Shown piece after piece: positions 33,207-41,750 of a stretch of 64,000 nucleotides of DNA. Made by a program: the position numbers and the translations under genes. This stretch comes from Versatilivorator sp963663845 (GTDB lineage Bacteria > Acidobacteriota > Terriglobia > Versatilivoradales > Versatilivoraceae), in assembly GCA_963663845.2 (NCBI GenBank), contig OY760650.2:3348001-3412000 (forward strand). Direction: 5' to 3'. The notes beneath the pieces are model-generated. The model was not told the origin of the DNA and searched no databases. It saw only the letters and a program-made list of their open reading frames with translations. Every line of letters starts with the position of its first letter. Position 1 is the stretch's first letter.

Positions 33207-36200
33207 ATGCAGACTCGCTTCCTTCTGCTTTCGTTCCTGATGGCTGTGGCCACGGCCGTCTCCGGTCAAGCATCGGATCCCACCCGGATCGAGTTCTTCG
33301 AGAAAGAGATCCGCCCCCTGCTGGTGGAGCACTGCCAGGTGTGCCACGGTCCCCGGCTGCAGCAAGGAGGCTTGCGCCTGGACTCGGCCGAGTTTCTGCG
33401 TCAGGGTGGCCGGTCGGGACCGGCGGTGGCGCCGGGCCAGGTGGAGCGGAGCCGCCTGATCCAACTGGTGCGGGGTTCCGGAGACTTGCAGATGCCCCCC
33501 ACCGGTCCTCTGCCGGAGAACCGGATCAGCGCCCTGGAGCAGTGGGTTCGAGACGGCGCCGTCTGGCCCGAGCCCCGGGCGGTCCGCCAGCAGTCGGCGG
33601 AGCGGCGGAGCCGTGTCGTCGCCCGGTCCCCCGCCGCCGGGGCGTTGGCCGCCGAGCTGCAGGTCTGGCTGAAGGCCGACGCCATCCGGCTCGAGGAGGA
33701 GAAGAAGAAGCTCGAGTCCTGGCAGGACGCCGGCGGCCGCGGCAACCATTGGAAGGTTTCCGCGGTGGAGGGGCCGTCGGTTGAGGCCGCGGCGCCGGAA
33801 TGGGTCCCGGAGAGCCGGGTGCACGGGAAGCCGGCCCTGAGATTCGACGGGCAAAGCCGGATGGAGGGTCCGGACAGCCATCTCTCCGGGGGGAACGAGC
33901 CCTCCGGGACCGTTTTCGCGGTGGCCCGCCTTGAATCCCCGGACAAGAGTGGCGAAGCGGAGGGAAGCACGGCCGCGCCCGGCGGCGGCCCCTGGATCAT
34001 CGCCAGGACCCGCCGCCCCGGGGCCGCCAACGGCGCCGTCGCCTACTACCTCAACGGAAGGGAATCGGAGGGCTCTCCGGCGGTCCGATCCCTGCTGGAC
34101 CAGCTTGCTTCCGGCCGGATCTCCTTCCGCGGGGACCTGGCGGAAGTGATCCTCTACGACAGCGCCCGTAGCGAAGCCGAGCGACGGTCGGTGGAAGCCT
34201 ACCTGGGGGACAAGTACGACATCCTGCTTCCCTGGAACCCGGAGGAGACGGCCGCCGAGTTTAGCGAGGAAGAAAAGTCCTTTTGGGCCTTCCAGCCCGT
34301 GTCTCCCGGGGAGCCTCCGGCAGTCAAGGACCAGGCTTGGCCCCGCACCTGGCTGGACCGGTTCATCCTTGCCGGGCTGGAGGCCAAGGGTCTGCGGCCG
34401 GCTCCGCCCGCGGACCGGCGCACACTGATTCGCCGGCTCACCTTCAACCTGCTGGGTCTGCCGCCGGAACCCGGGGAGGTTGAAGCCTTCGTCAACGATC
34501 CCTCGCCCCATGCCTACTCCAACCTGGTGGAGCGCCTGCTCGACTCACCCCACTACGGCGAGCGCTGGGCCCGCCACTGGCTGGACGTGGTTCGCTACGC
34601 CGACACCACCGCCCATGACGGCAACTACATCATGCGCTTCGCCTACCGCTACCGCGACTACGTGGTGCGGGCCTTCAACCAGGACAAGCCCTACGACCGG
34701 TTCATCCTGGAGCAGCTTGCCGGCGACCTCCTTTCGGGAGACGCCGACTGGCGTGCCTTCCGCGACCGGATGGTGGCCACCGGATTCCTGGTGCTGGGTC
34801 CCAAGGCGCTGGCGGAGCAGGACAAGGAGAAGTTCCTGTTCGACGTGGCCGACGAGCAGATCGACGTCACGGGTCGCGCCTTCCTGGGCCTGACCCTGGC
34901 CTGCAGCCGCTGCCACGACCACAAGTTCGACCCCATACCCACCGCCGACTACTACTCCCTGGCCGCCATCTTCAAGGGCACCCGCACCATGGCCGACCTG
35001 GAGTTCGCCTCCAAGTGGCAGGAATGGCCCCTGGCGAGCGAGCTGCGCAAGCGCTACCCGGACCGGTTTCCCGCTCCCGCGCCCAGCCTGGCTCCCCTGG
35101 GCGAGGCCAGCCAGTCCAGCACCCGCTGCGAGGCCACCGCCGACAAGGCCATCGACGGCGTCTTCAACAACCGCCAGGAGACCGGCGAGGGCGACGCCGG
35201 CCCCTGGTGGGAGGTGAAGCTGGCCGAAAGCGGTCCCATCGGCATGGTGGTCTTGTGGAACCGGGTGGATGCCGAATTCAAGCGCCTCTCCAACTTCCGG
35301 GTCTCGGTGCTGACCGACGGACGACAGGAGGTGTGGAACCGGGTCTTCTTCCCCGAGGGTCCGGATGCCGAGGAGTTCCCGACCCCGGCCGAGGGGTTTC
35401 GCATCTGCCCGCCCCAGGGAACCAGGGGCCGGATCGTGCGGGTGGAGCTGCTGGGGCCCAGGGAGGAAGAGACCTCCGCCCTGCACATGGCGGAAGTGGA
35501 AGTGTTTGCCGCTGGCGACTGCTCCGGGCCGCCCGCCGATCCGCTGACGGTGATGGCCGTCAAGGACGGGGGCTCGGCGCCCATGCGGATCATGGTCCGC
35601 GGAAACCACCGCAATCCCGGCAAGCTGGTCCCGCGTCGCTTTCTGCAGATCCTGGATCGGGACCCTGGCGGGATCGTCGACAGCGACCAGAGCGGCCGCC
35701 TGGAGCTGGCCCGGTTCATCGCCAGCCCCGACAACCCCCTGACGGCGCGGGTGATGGTCAATCGGGTCTGGCAGTGGCATTTCGGGACCGGCCTGGTGGC
35801 CAGCAGCGACAACTTCGGGACCCTGGGAGACCGGCCCTCCCACCCGGAGCTGCTGGATCGACTGGCGGCCTGGTTCGTGGAGTCGGGATGGTCCGTCAAG
35901 CAGTTGCACCGGCTGATCCTGAACTCCAGCGCCTACCGGATGCAGAGCGGCGTCTCCAACCCCTCGGCCGAGGTTGCGGACGCCGCCAACCGCCTGCTCT
36001 GGAGGTTCCCGCGCCGCCGCCTGGAGGCGGAAGCCCTGCGCGATGCCATCCTGGCCCTCAGCGGCAGGCTGGACCGGACCATGGGCGGGTCCATCTTCGA
36101 CTACAAGGGCAAGTCGGCGGTGGACGACTACTACCGCGGCCTGTTCTCGGCAGGGAAGGGGGGCTACGGCTTCGACGCCTATCGGAGCGGGCGCCGCAGT

Positions 36201-36602
36201 GTCTACCTTCCGGTGGTGCGCAACCAGCTCTTCCCCATGTTCCAGCTCTTCGACTTTGCCGATTCCAACGCCGTCACCAGCAGGCGCGGCGACTCCACCG
36301 TGGCCCCCCAGGCCCTGTTCCTGATGAACAGTCCCTTCGTCATGGAGCAGGCTCGCCACTTCGCCGAGGCCCTGCTCTCCCGGGAGGGCGCCGACGACAG
36401 GGAGCGGGTGAAACTGGCCCATCGCAAGGTGCTGGCGCGCCCCCCCTCCGACCAGGAGACCGAGCAGGCGCTGGCCTACCTTGCGGCCTACCCTCGGACA
36501 CAGGGCTCGGGCGAGGCCGAGGGCACGGAGGGCCGGCGGGAGGCCTGGGCCAGTTATTGCCAGTTGCTGTTCGGCCTCAATGAATTCATGTATATTGAGT
36601 GA
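33207..36602 (+). CDS. PSCyt1-DUF1549-DUF1553 (PSD1) protein with LamG-like and discoidin-like inserts
   Basis: About 1131 residues. Order: signal peptide (FLLLSFLMAVATAVSGQ), a Planctomycete-type cytochrome C domain with a single haem motif in HCQVCHG (about 43-47), a LamG/concanavalin-like region (about 140-345), DUF1549 (LDRFILAGLEAKGLRPAPPADRRTLIRRLTFNLLGLPP to LACSRCHDHKFDPI, about 385-590), a discoidin-like insert (GEASQSSTRCEATADKAIDGVFNN to HMAEVEVFAAG, about 630-770), and DUF1553 (RLELARFIASPDNPLTARVMVNRVWQWHFGTG to QALFLMNSPFV). These proteins are exported, heme-binding and of unknown biochemistry, often in polysaccharide-degrading bacteria. A DUF1501 gene follows 32 bases later. 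The two carbohydrate-binding-like inserts are absent from the second copy at 41751-44591. Confidence 0.88.
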   Translation: MQTRFLLLSFLMAVATAVSGQASDPTRIEFFEKEIRPLLVEHCQVCHGPRLQQGGLRLDSAEFLRQGGRSGPAVAPGQVERSRLIQLVRGSGDLQMPPTGPLPENRISALEQWVRDGAVWPEPRAVRQQSAERRSRVVARSPAAGALAAELQVWLKADAIRLEEEKKKLESWQDAGGRGNHWKVSAVEGPSVEAAAPEWVPESRVHGKPALRFDGQSRMEGPDSHLSGGNEPSGTVFAVARLESPDKSGEAEGSTAAPGGGPWIIARTRRPGAANGAVAYYLNGRESEGSPAVRSLLDQLASGRISFRGDLAEVILYDSARSEAERRSVEAYLGDKYDILLPWNPEETAAEFSEEEKSFWAFQPVSPGEPPAVKDQAWPRTWLDRFILAGLEAKGLRPAPPADRRTLIRRLTFNLLGLPPEPGEVEAFVNDPSPHAYSNLVERLLDSPHYGERWARHWLDVVRYADTTAHDGNYIMRFAYRYRDYVVRAFNQDKPYDRFILEQLAGDLLSGDADWRAFRDRMVATGFLVLGPKALAEQDKEKFLFDVADEQIDVTGRAFLGLTLACSRCHDHKFDPIPTADYYSLAAIFKGTRTMADLEFASKWQEWPLASELRKRYPDRFPAPAPSLAPLGEASQSSTRCEATADKAIDGVFNNRQETGEGDAGPWWEVKLAESGPIGMVVLWNRVDAEFKRLSNFRVSVLTDGRQEVWNRVFFPEGPDAEEFPTPAEGFRICPPQGTRGRIVRVELLGPREEETSALHMAEVEVFAAGDCSGPPADPLTVMAVKDGGSAPMRIMVRGNHRNPGKLVPRRFLQILDRDPGGIVDSDQSGRLELARFIASPDNPLTARVMVNRVWQWHFGTGLVASSDNFGTLGDRPSHPELLDRLAAWFVESGWSVKQLHRLILNSSAYRMQSGVSNPSAEVADAANRLLWRFPRRRLEAEALRDAILALSGRLDRTMGGSIFDYKGKSAVDDYYRGLFSAGKGGYGFDAYRSGRRSVYLPVVRNQLFPMFQLFDFADSNAVTSRRGDSTVAPQALFLMNSPFVMEQARHFAEALLSREGADDRERVKLAHRKVLARPPSDQETEQALAYLAAYPRTQGSGEAEGTEGRREAWASYCQLLFGLNEFMYIE

Positions 36603-36634
36603 GAAGCGAGCCTACCCTTCCAGGAACACCCGGC

Positions 36635-38086
36635 ATGAATGATTCTTCGCCAGCGCGCCCGGCTTTCCTTCCCGGTCCGGTTTCCCGGCGCCAACTCCTG
36701 CGCCAGGCCGCCTGCGGCTTCGGCTACCTGGCCTTTGCGGGATTGTCCTCGCTGGAAGCCCGGGCCGCTGGGGCTCCATCGGGGGACCTCAATCCTCTCA
36801 GTCCCAAGCCGACCCATTTCCGGCCCCGGGCCAAGCGGGTCATCTTCCTCTTCCTGCACGGCGGCGTCTCCCACATCGATACTTTCGATCCCAAGCCCAA
36901 GCTTACCGAGATGCACGGCAAGCCCTTGCCCTTCCCCAAGCCCGAGATCACCTTCGCCGAGACCGGCAACCTGTTGAAGTCGCCCTGGGAATTTCGCCGA
37001 TACGGGGAATGCGGCCAACCGGTGAGCGAGCTCTTTCCCCACGTCGGCGCCTGCGTGGACGACCTGTGCATGATCCATTCCATGGTGGGCGACTTCGTCT
37101 CTCACGGCGGCGCCGCCCTGCAGCTCCACACCGGGGACGGGAACCTGATCCGGCCGAGCATGGGATCCTGGATCCTCTACGGCCTGGGAACCGACAACCG
37201 GAACCTCCCCGGCTTCATCAACATCTCGCCGCCCTACATCCATGGCGGGGGCCAGAATTTCGGGTCGGCCTTTCTGCCCGCCGTCTACCAGGGGACGGGG
37301 ATCGGCGACGGCGCCACCCAGTTCGTCGAGGGGGAAATACCCAACCTCAAGACAGGGGGAAGAGACCTCGCGGCGCAGCGCCGGCAACTCGACCTCATGG
37401 GGGCCTGGAACCGGAACCATCTGGCCTCGACCGCCTACGACGCCCGGCTGGAAGCCCGCATCCAGGCCTTCGAGCTGGCCTTCCGCATGCAGCGCCATGC
37501 CCCTGAAGCCCTGGATTTCTCCAGGGAGTCGAAGAGCACCCTGGATCTCTACGGCATCGGGGAGGAGCCCACCGACGAGTATGGGCGCCAGTGTCTGCTG
37601 GCCCGGCGCCTGGCGGAGCGGGGCGTGCGTTTCGTGCAGGTTTCCCACAGCTACCCCAGGAACTACTGGGATCAGCATTCCAAGCTGCGCGAGGGCCACG
37701 AGAAGAACGCCCGCAAGGTCGACAAGCCCATCTCCGGACTGCTCAAGGACCTCAAGGGCCGGGGATTGCTGGAGGACACCCTGGTCATCTTCGGCACCGA
37801 GTTCGGGCGCTCACCCGCGGTGCAAGGGGAAGACGGCCGCGACCACAACCCCACCGGGTTCACCATCTGGATGGCCGGCGGCGGCGTCAAGCCCGGGATT
37901 CGCTACGGCGCCACCGACGAGTTCGGATGGTATGCCGTGGAAAACAAGATGACCTTCAACGACTTTCATGCCACCGTGCTCCACCTGATGGGCCTGGACC
38001 ACACCAGGCTCACCTACCGCCACGCCGGGCGCGATTTCCGCCTCACCGACGTCGCCGGCGAGGTGCCGCAGGAAATCCTGCTGTAA
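36635..38086 (+). CDS. DUF1501 (sulfatase-like) Tat-exported protein, copy 1
   Basis: About 483 residues. Tat signal SRRQLLRQAACGFGYLAFAGLSS, then the DUF1501 fold: RAKRVIFLFLHGGVSHIDTFDPKP (alkaline-phosphatase-like metal strand), SPWEFRRYGECGQPVSELFPHVG, IRPSMGSWILYGLG, and late DTLVIFGTEFGRSPAVQGEDGRDHNPTGFTIWMAGGGVKPG. The family belongs to the sulfatase/phosphatase superfamily but its activity is not established. It follows a PSD1 gene, the usual partner, by 32 bases with AGGA before the ATG; a GTG start at 36599 overlapping the previous stop is less likely because the Tat signal starts later. Confidence 0.9.
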   Translation: MNDSSPARPAFLPGPVSRRQLLRQAACGFGYLAFAGLSSLEARAAGAPSGDLNPLSPKPTHFRPRAKRVIFLFLHGGVSHIDTFDPKPKLTEMHGKPLPFPKPEITFAETGNLLKSPWEFRRYGECGQPVSELFPHVGACVDDLCMIHSMVGDFVSHGGAALQLHTGDGNLIRPSMGSWILYGLGTDNRNLPGFINISPPYIHGGGQNFGSAFLPAVYQGTGIGDGATQFVEGEIPNLKTGGRDLAAQRRQLDLMGAWNRNHLASTAYDARLEARIQAFELAFRMQRHAPEALDFSRESKSTLDLYGIGEEPTDEYGRQCLLARRLAERGVRFVQVSHSYPRNYWDQHSKLREGHEKNARKVDKPISGLLKDLKGRGLLEDTLVIFGTEFGRSPAVQGEDGRDHNPTGFTIWMAGGGVKPGIRYGATDEFGWYAVENKMTFNDFHATVLHLMGLDHTRLTYRHAGRDFRLTDVAGEVPQEILL

Positions 38087-38094
38087 CTGCCGGC

Positions 38095-38470
38095 AATCCT
38101 GCCTCATCTGAAACAAAAGAAAAAGAGAGTGATCCGTCAAGACCCACGGGAGAGGCGCCCTCCGGGAGCGCGGGCGTCTCGCCCGCATGCACTGCCGTTG
38201 CGTACCGCTCAGTTTCCCTGCGGTATGGCGCCCGGCCACCCTGCCGCCGGGAACCCCATGGGCTCGGCTGAAGCGGAATCGTGGGGCCGTTGCCGGTCGA
38301 GCCGGGTGGGAGAGAGGGGTGAGGCTGTGCCAGTGTTGTGCGGGCGGGACGCCCGCGCTCCCGGGTGGGCCTTCATCCCATTACGTCGTCGCATCCAAAG
38401 AGGTCCATCGGTCTTCGTGTCTATTCGTGTTCATTCGTGGTTCGCCTTTATTGACGATTGATTGTTTCAC
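38095..38470 (-). repeat. Composite interspersed repeat, inverted relative to the 21.9-kb copy
   Basis: The whole 429-base gap between two convergent genes is repeat. Reading the minus strand it matches 21836-22145 and then continues with the T-rich module seen at 207-265. GC-rich palindromic cores stand at about 38165-38190 and 38338-38365. No gene is present. Confidence 0.7.
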
Positions 38471-38515
38471 TCTCGTATGATCCGTCCCGTCGTCCGGGAA
38501 CGGCGGGACGGCCAT

Positions 38516-40231
38516 TCAGTATTGGATGGGCCGGTCTTCGAAGTGTCGATGGCGCCGGTAGCGGATGCGGCAGTCGACCCGCACCAGGGCCAGTCTGCCC
38601 TTGATGTGGGGGTCTCGCCTGAGGAGCTTGACCCTCAACCGGTTGCGGCCTTGCCTGGGGTAGCGGGCGGGGTCGAGATGGAAGTCGTAGGCGTAACCGT
38701 AGGGCGTGATGGAGTGGGCGCTGGACTGCCGGTCCACCAGCCGGTAGGTCATGTCCTCCTTCCGGAGAATGGAATCGGGCAGCGCCTGCTCATTGAGATG
38801 GACCTCCACCCTGTCGTCGTTGGGGAGGATCTCCCGAAAGCGGACTCGCAGCACCACCGACTCGACGCGGCCCAATCGGCCCCAGTGCTGCAGGTCGTCG
38901 GCCACCCGGAACGACACCTGGTGGGATTCGCCGGCATCCAGCTCCTTGGGGAGCTGGATGTTTCTTCCGGGCAGCCACCCGGCCGTGGCCTCGTCCCGGA
39001 CGTCGGAGCGCACCAGGTAGTGCTTGTCGGCCTGGGCCAGGAGCCCGGGGTGACCCAGCAGGCGCAGCGCTTCATAATCCCGGGTGGTCCAGGGCCAGCC
39101 GTTGGGAGCCCAGACGTGGTCGGCGATGGCGAAGCCGTCGGCGCCCTGGCCGTAGGCGTTGGCGGCGGCAGCCCAGATCATGGCCGGGGTGGCGCTGCGG
39201 GCGAATTGCCGATGGAGGTTGGCGTGGAAGGCGGAGTAGACCCGGCATGGGGCGCCGCGGGTCAGGGCCACCGCCGGGGCCAGGTCGACGTCCTGGTCCA
39301 CCCCTTCTTCCTCGGTGAAGCTGCTCTCGCAGAAGAGCCCGTCCACCAGTTGCTCCGAGACCCACCGGCCCACCTCGTACCCCGCCAGTTTCCAGGCATC
39401 GGGATGAGCCGGAATGCGCAGGTAGATGGGCTTGGGGCGTTTCTGAAGGTCGTGGGCCCGGTCGGCCACCCGGCGCAGGTCCCGCAGCCACTGGGTGAGC
39501 AGCGGGGCCAGCCGGTCCACGTCGCCGAACCGGCAGTAGGGCAGGGCCGAGATCAGGTTCAACTCGAGGCCGTCGGTCTCGTAGTCGGAGAGCATCTCCG
39601 ACAGGAGGCGGAAGCGCTCCTGCCTTACCTCGGCGTGGAGAAAGCTGAAGCGGGTCTTCAAGAGGCCTGCGGCCCTGGGATCCGGGTCCTCGCCCACCTG
39701 GAACTGGGGATTGTCCAGGGTGAAGGCCGACCAACGCCCCAGGTTCCGGTGGGTCTGCCGGTCGCCGCTGTGAAGGCTGATCCAGGTGCTGGGGATCATG
39801 CGGATGCCGTGATGGTGGCAGCGGTCGCAGAGGAGCTTCAGAGGATCGTGGCCGTCGGCGATCAACTGCCGCAGGACCCGCGCCGTTCTGGCCCAGACGT
39901 AGTGGTCCCACCTCTCGACCGTGTCCCCCCACAGGTCGGCCACTCGACTGGGATAGAGAACCGTCCCATGGGCCCCGGCCGCAAACAGCACCAGGGCGTC
40001 CACGCCGCTTCCCGCCAGTTGATCGGCGATCGTTCCGTAATCCTGCGGAGTGACCGGCGGCTCGAAGCTGTCCAGTCCACCGACGTGGCGCCCGTCGTTG
40101 AAGAGGAAGACGCGAGGCGGGGCGTTCGGGTCCCGGCGCTCGGGTGGGGTGCCTGAACCGTAGGTCGCCTGGGCAGCCGGACCTGCGGGGATACCGGCCG
40201 CCCGGGTTTGCAAGAATCGTCTGCGGTTCAT
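38516..40231 (-). CDS. Exported putative TIM-barrel glycoside hydrolase-like protein
   Basis: 571 residues. Starts MNRRRFLQTRAAG, a Tat-like twin-Arg signal. The body suggests an alpha/beta barrel: PPRVFLFNDGRHVGGLDSF, DALVLFAAGAHGTVLY, LCDRCHHHGIRMIPSTWISLHSGD, DYETDGLELNLISALPYCRFGD and KPIYLRIPAHPDAWKLAGYEVGRWV, followed by a C-terminal beta-sandwich (VESVVLRVRFREILPNDDRVEVHLNEQ). The pattern resembles GHL10/DUF4015-like putative hydrolases, but I cannot name a family firmly or fix the catalytic acids. It is the last gene of a three-gene minus-strand set with the PSD1 and DUF1501 genes, 15 bases after the latter, so it likely works with them on the same substrate. Confidence 0.7.
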   Translation of the reverse strand: MNRRRFLQTRAAGIPAGPAAQATYGSGTPPERRDPNAPPRVFLFNDGRHVGGLDSFEPPVTPQDYGTIADQLAGSGVDALVLFAAGAHGTVLYPSRVADLWGDTVERWDHYVWARTARVLRQLIADGHDPLKLLCDRCHHHGIRMIPSTWISLHSGDRQTHRNLGRWSAFTLDNPQFQVGEDPDPRAAGLLKTRFSFLHAEVRQERFRLLSEMLSDYETDGLELNLISALPYCRFGDVDRLAPLLTQWLRDLRRVADRAHDLQKRPKPIYLRIPAHPDAWKLAGYEVGRWVSEQLVDGLFCESSFTEEEGVDQDVDLAPAVALTRGAPCRVYSAFHANLHRQFARSATPAMIWAAAANAYGQGADGFAIADHVWAPNGWPWTTRDYEALRLLGHPGLLAQADKHYLVRSDVRDEATAGWLPGRNIQLPKELDAGESHQVSFRVADDLQHWGRLGRVESVVLRVRFREILPNDDRVEVHLNEQALPDSILRKEDMTYRLVDRQSSAHSITPYGYAYDFHLDPARYPRQGRNRLRVKLLRRDPHIKGRLALVRVDCRIRYRRHRHFEDRPIQY

Positions 40232-40246
40232 TCGGGACCGGAGGGA

Positions 40247-41722
40247 CTACGCCAGAATCTTGTGGGCCACCACGCCGGCCACGTCGGTCAGGCGGAAGTT
40301 GCGGCCCCCGTAGGAGTAGGTCAGTTTTTCGTGGTCGATGCCCAGCAGGTGGAGCATGGTGGCATGAAAGTCGTGGATGTGCATGCGGTCTTCAACCGCG
40401 TGGTAGCCGAACTCGTCGGTGGCTCCGTAGGCGATGCCGCCCTTGACGCCGCCGCCCGCCATCCAGATGGAGTAGCCGTAGGGGTTGTGGTCGCGGCCGT
40501 CGCCGTTCTGGGAAACGGGGGTGCGGCCGAACTCGCCGGCCCAGATGACCAGGGTGTCCTCCAGCAGTCCCCGTCCCTTCAGGTCCTTCAGCAAGCCCGC
40601 GATGGGCCGGTCGACCTGGCGGGCGTTCTCGGTGTGCTTGGCGTAGAGCTCGCCGTGCTGGTCCCAGCCGACCCCGCCGGGCATGTAGGTGTGCGTGCAC
40701 TGAATGTAGCGGACGCCCCGTTCGGCCATGCGCCTGGCCAGCAGGCATTGCCAGCCGAAGTCGGCGGTCAGCGGGTCGTCGAGGCCGTAGAGCTTCCGGG
40801 TGGGTTCCGACTCCTTTTCCACTTCAAACACTTCGGGGGCCGCCGCCTGCATCCGAAAGGCCAGCTCGAAGGCCTGGATGCGGGCTTCCAGCTCGGGGTC
40901 GTGCCGGCGCATCTGGCGGTGCCGCCGATTGATGTTCTGCAGCATGTCCAGCTCGTAGCGGGCCAGCTCGGGCGAATAGCGCTCGTTCAGGAGGTAGCGG
41001 ATGGGCTCTTTCTTGACGTCCTTGACATAGAGCCCCCCGTGTCCGACGGCCGTGCCCTGATAGGCGCCCGGGAGGAAGGCCGAGCCCCAGTTCTTGGCGC
41101 CGCCGTGGGAGAGGGCCGGCTTGATCATGATGAATCCCGGCAGGTTCCGGTTCTCCGTTCCCAGTCCGTAGACGACCCAGGACCCCATGCTGGGCCGCAC
41201 GAAGGTGCTGGTGCCAGTGAAGGTCTGGAGCATGGCCGCGCCGTGGTCGACGCCCTCTCCGACCATGGAGCGGATCACGCAGAGATCGTCGGCGCAGTCG
41301 CGGACGTGGGGGAAGAGATCGCTGATGGGAAGCCCGCTTTGGCCCCCGGGCCGAAACTCCCAGGGTGACTGCATCAGGGGCCCCGCCGGGTTCTCGTCGT
41401 CGAAGGCCAGGGGCCGCTCGATGGGAAGCGGCTTGCCGTGGTCTCGGGTCAGGCGCTCCTTGGGGTCCAGGATGTCGATGCCCGAAGGCCCCCCGTGCAT
41501 GAAGAGGAAGATGACCCGCTTGGCTCTGGGCTTGAAATGGGGTGGCCGCTCGGCCAGCGGGTTTCCCGAAGGCGAGGCCAGCAGGCCCGACTCCTCGGCA
41601 AGCAATCCGGCCAGACCCAGAAATCCGAATCCGCCGGCCGAAGCCCGCAGCATGGCGCGCCTGGAAACCGGCGCCTGGAGGGTTCGGTAGAGGGAATGGA
41701 GATCGTTCATGTTCGAATCCAT
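40247..41722 (-). CDS. DUF1501 (sulfatase-like) Tat-exported protein, copy 2
   Basis: About 491 residues. Tat signal SRRAMLRASAGGFGFLGLAGLLA, then RAKRVIFLFMHGGPSGIDILDPKERL, SPWEFRPGGQSGLPISDLFPHV, VRPSMGSWVVYGLG, DTLVIWAGEFGRTPVSQNGDGRDHNPYGYSIWMAGGGVKGG. Clearly a paralogue of the gene at 36635-38086, with which it is aligned over the whole length. The ATG at 41722 (or 41710) follows the stop of the PSD1 gene by about 28 bases. The conserved Asp and His residues of the alkaline-phosphatase-like fold are kept. Confidence 0.9.
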   Translation of the reverse strand: MDSNMNDLHSLYRTLQAPVSRRAMLRASAGGFGFLGLAGLLAEESGLLASPSGNPLAERPPHFKPRAKRVIFLFMHGGPSGIDILDPKERLTRDHGKPLPIERPLAFDDENPAGPLMQSPWEFRPGGQSGLPISDLFPHVRDCADDLCVIRSMVGEGVDHGAAMLQTFTGTSTFVRPSMGSWVVYGLGTENRNLPGFIMIKPALSHGGAKNWGSAFLPGAYQGTAVGHGGLYVKDVKKEPIRYLLNERYSPELARYELDMLQNINRRHRQMRRHDPELEARIQAFELAFRMQAAAPEVFEVEKESEPTRKLYGLDDPLTADFGWQCLLARRMAERGVRYIQCTHTYMPGGVGWDQHGELYAKHTENARQVDRPIAGLLKDLKGRGLLEDTLVIWAGEFGRTPVSQNGDGRDHNPYGYSIWMAGGGVKGGIAYGATDEFGYHAVEDRMHIHDFHATMLHLLGIDHEKLTYSYGGRNFRLTDVAGVVAHKILA

Positions 41723-41750
41723 TGGCTGGCCGTTTGCAGCCCGGGGGCGC

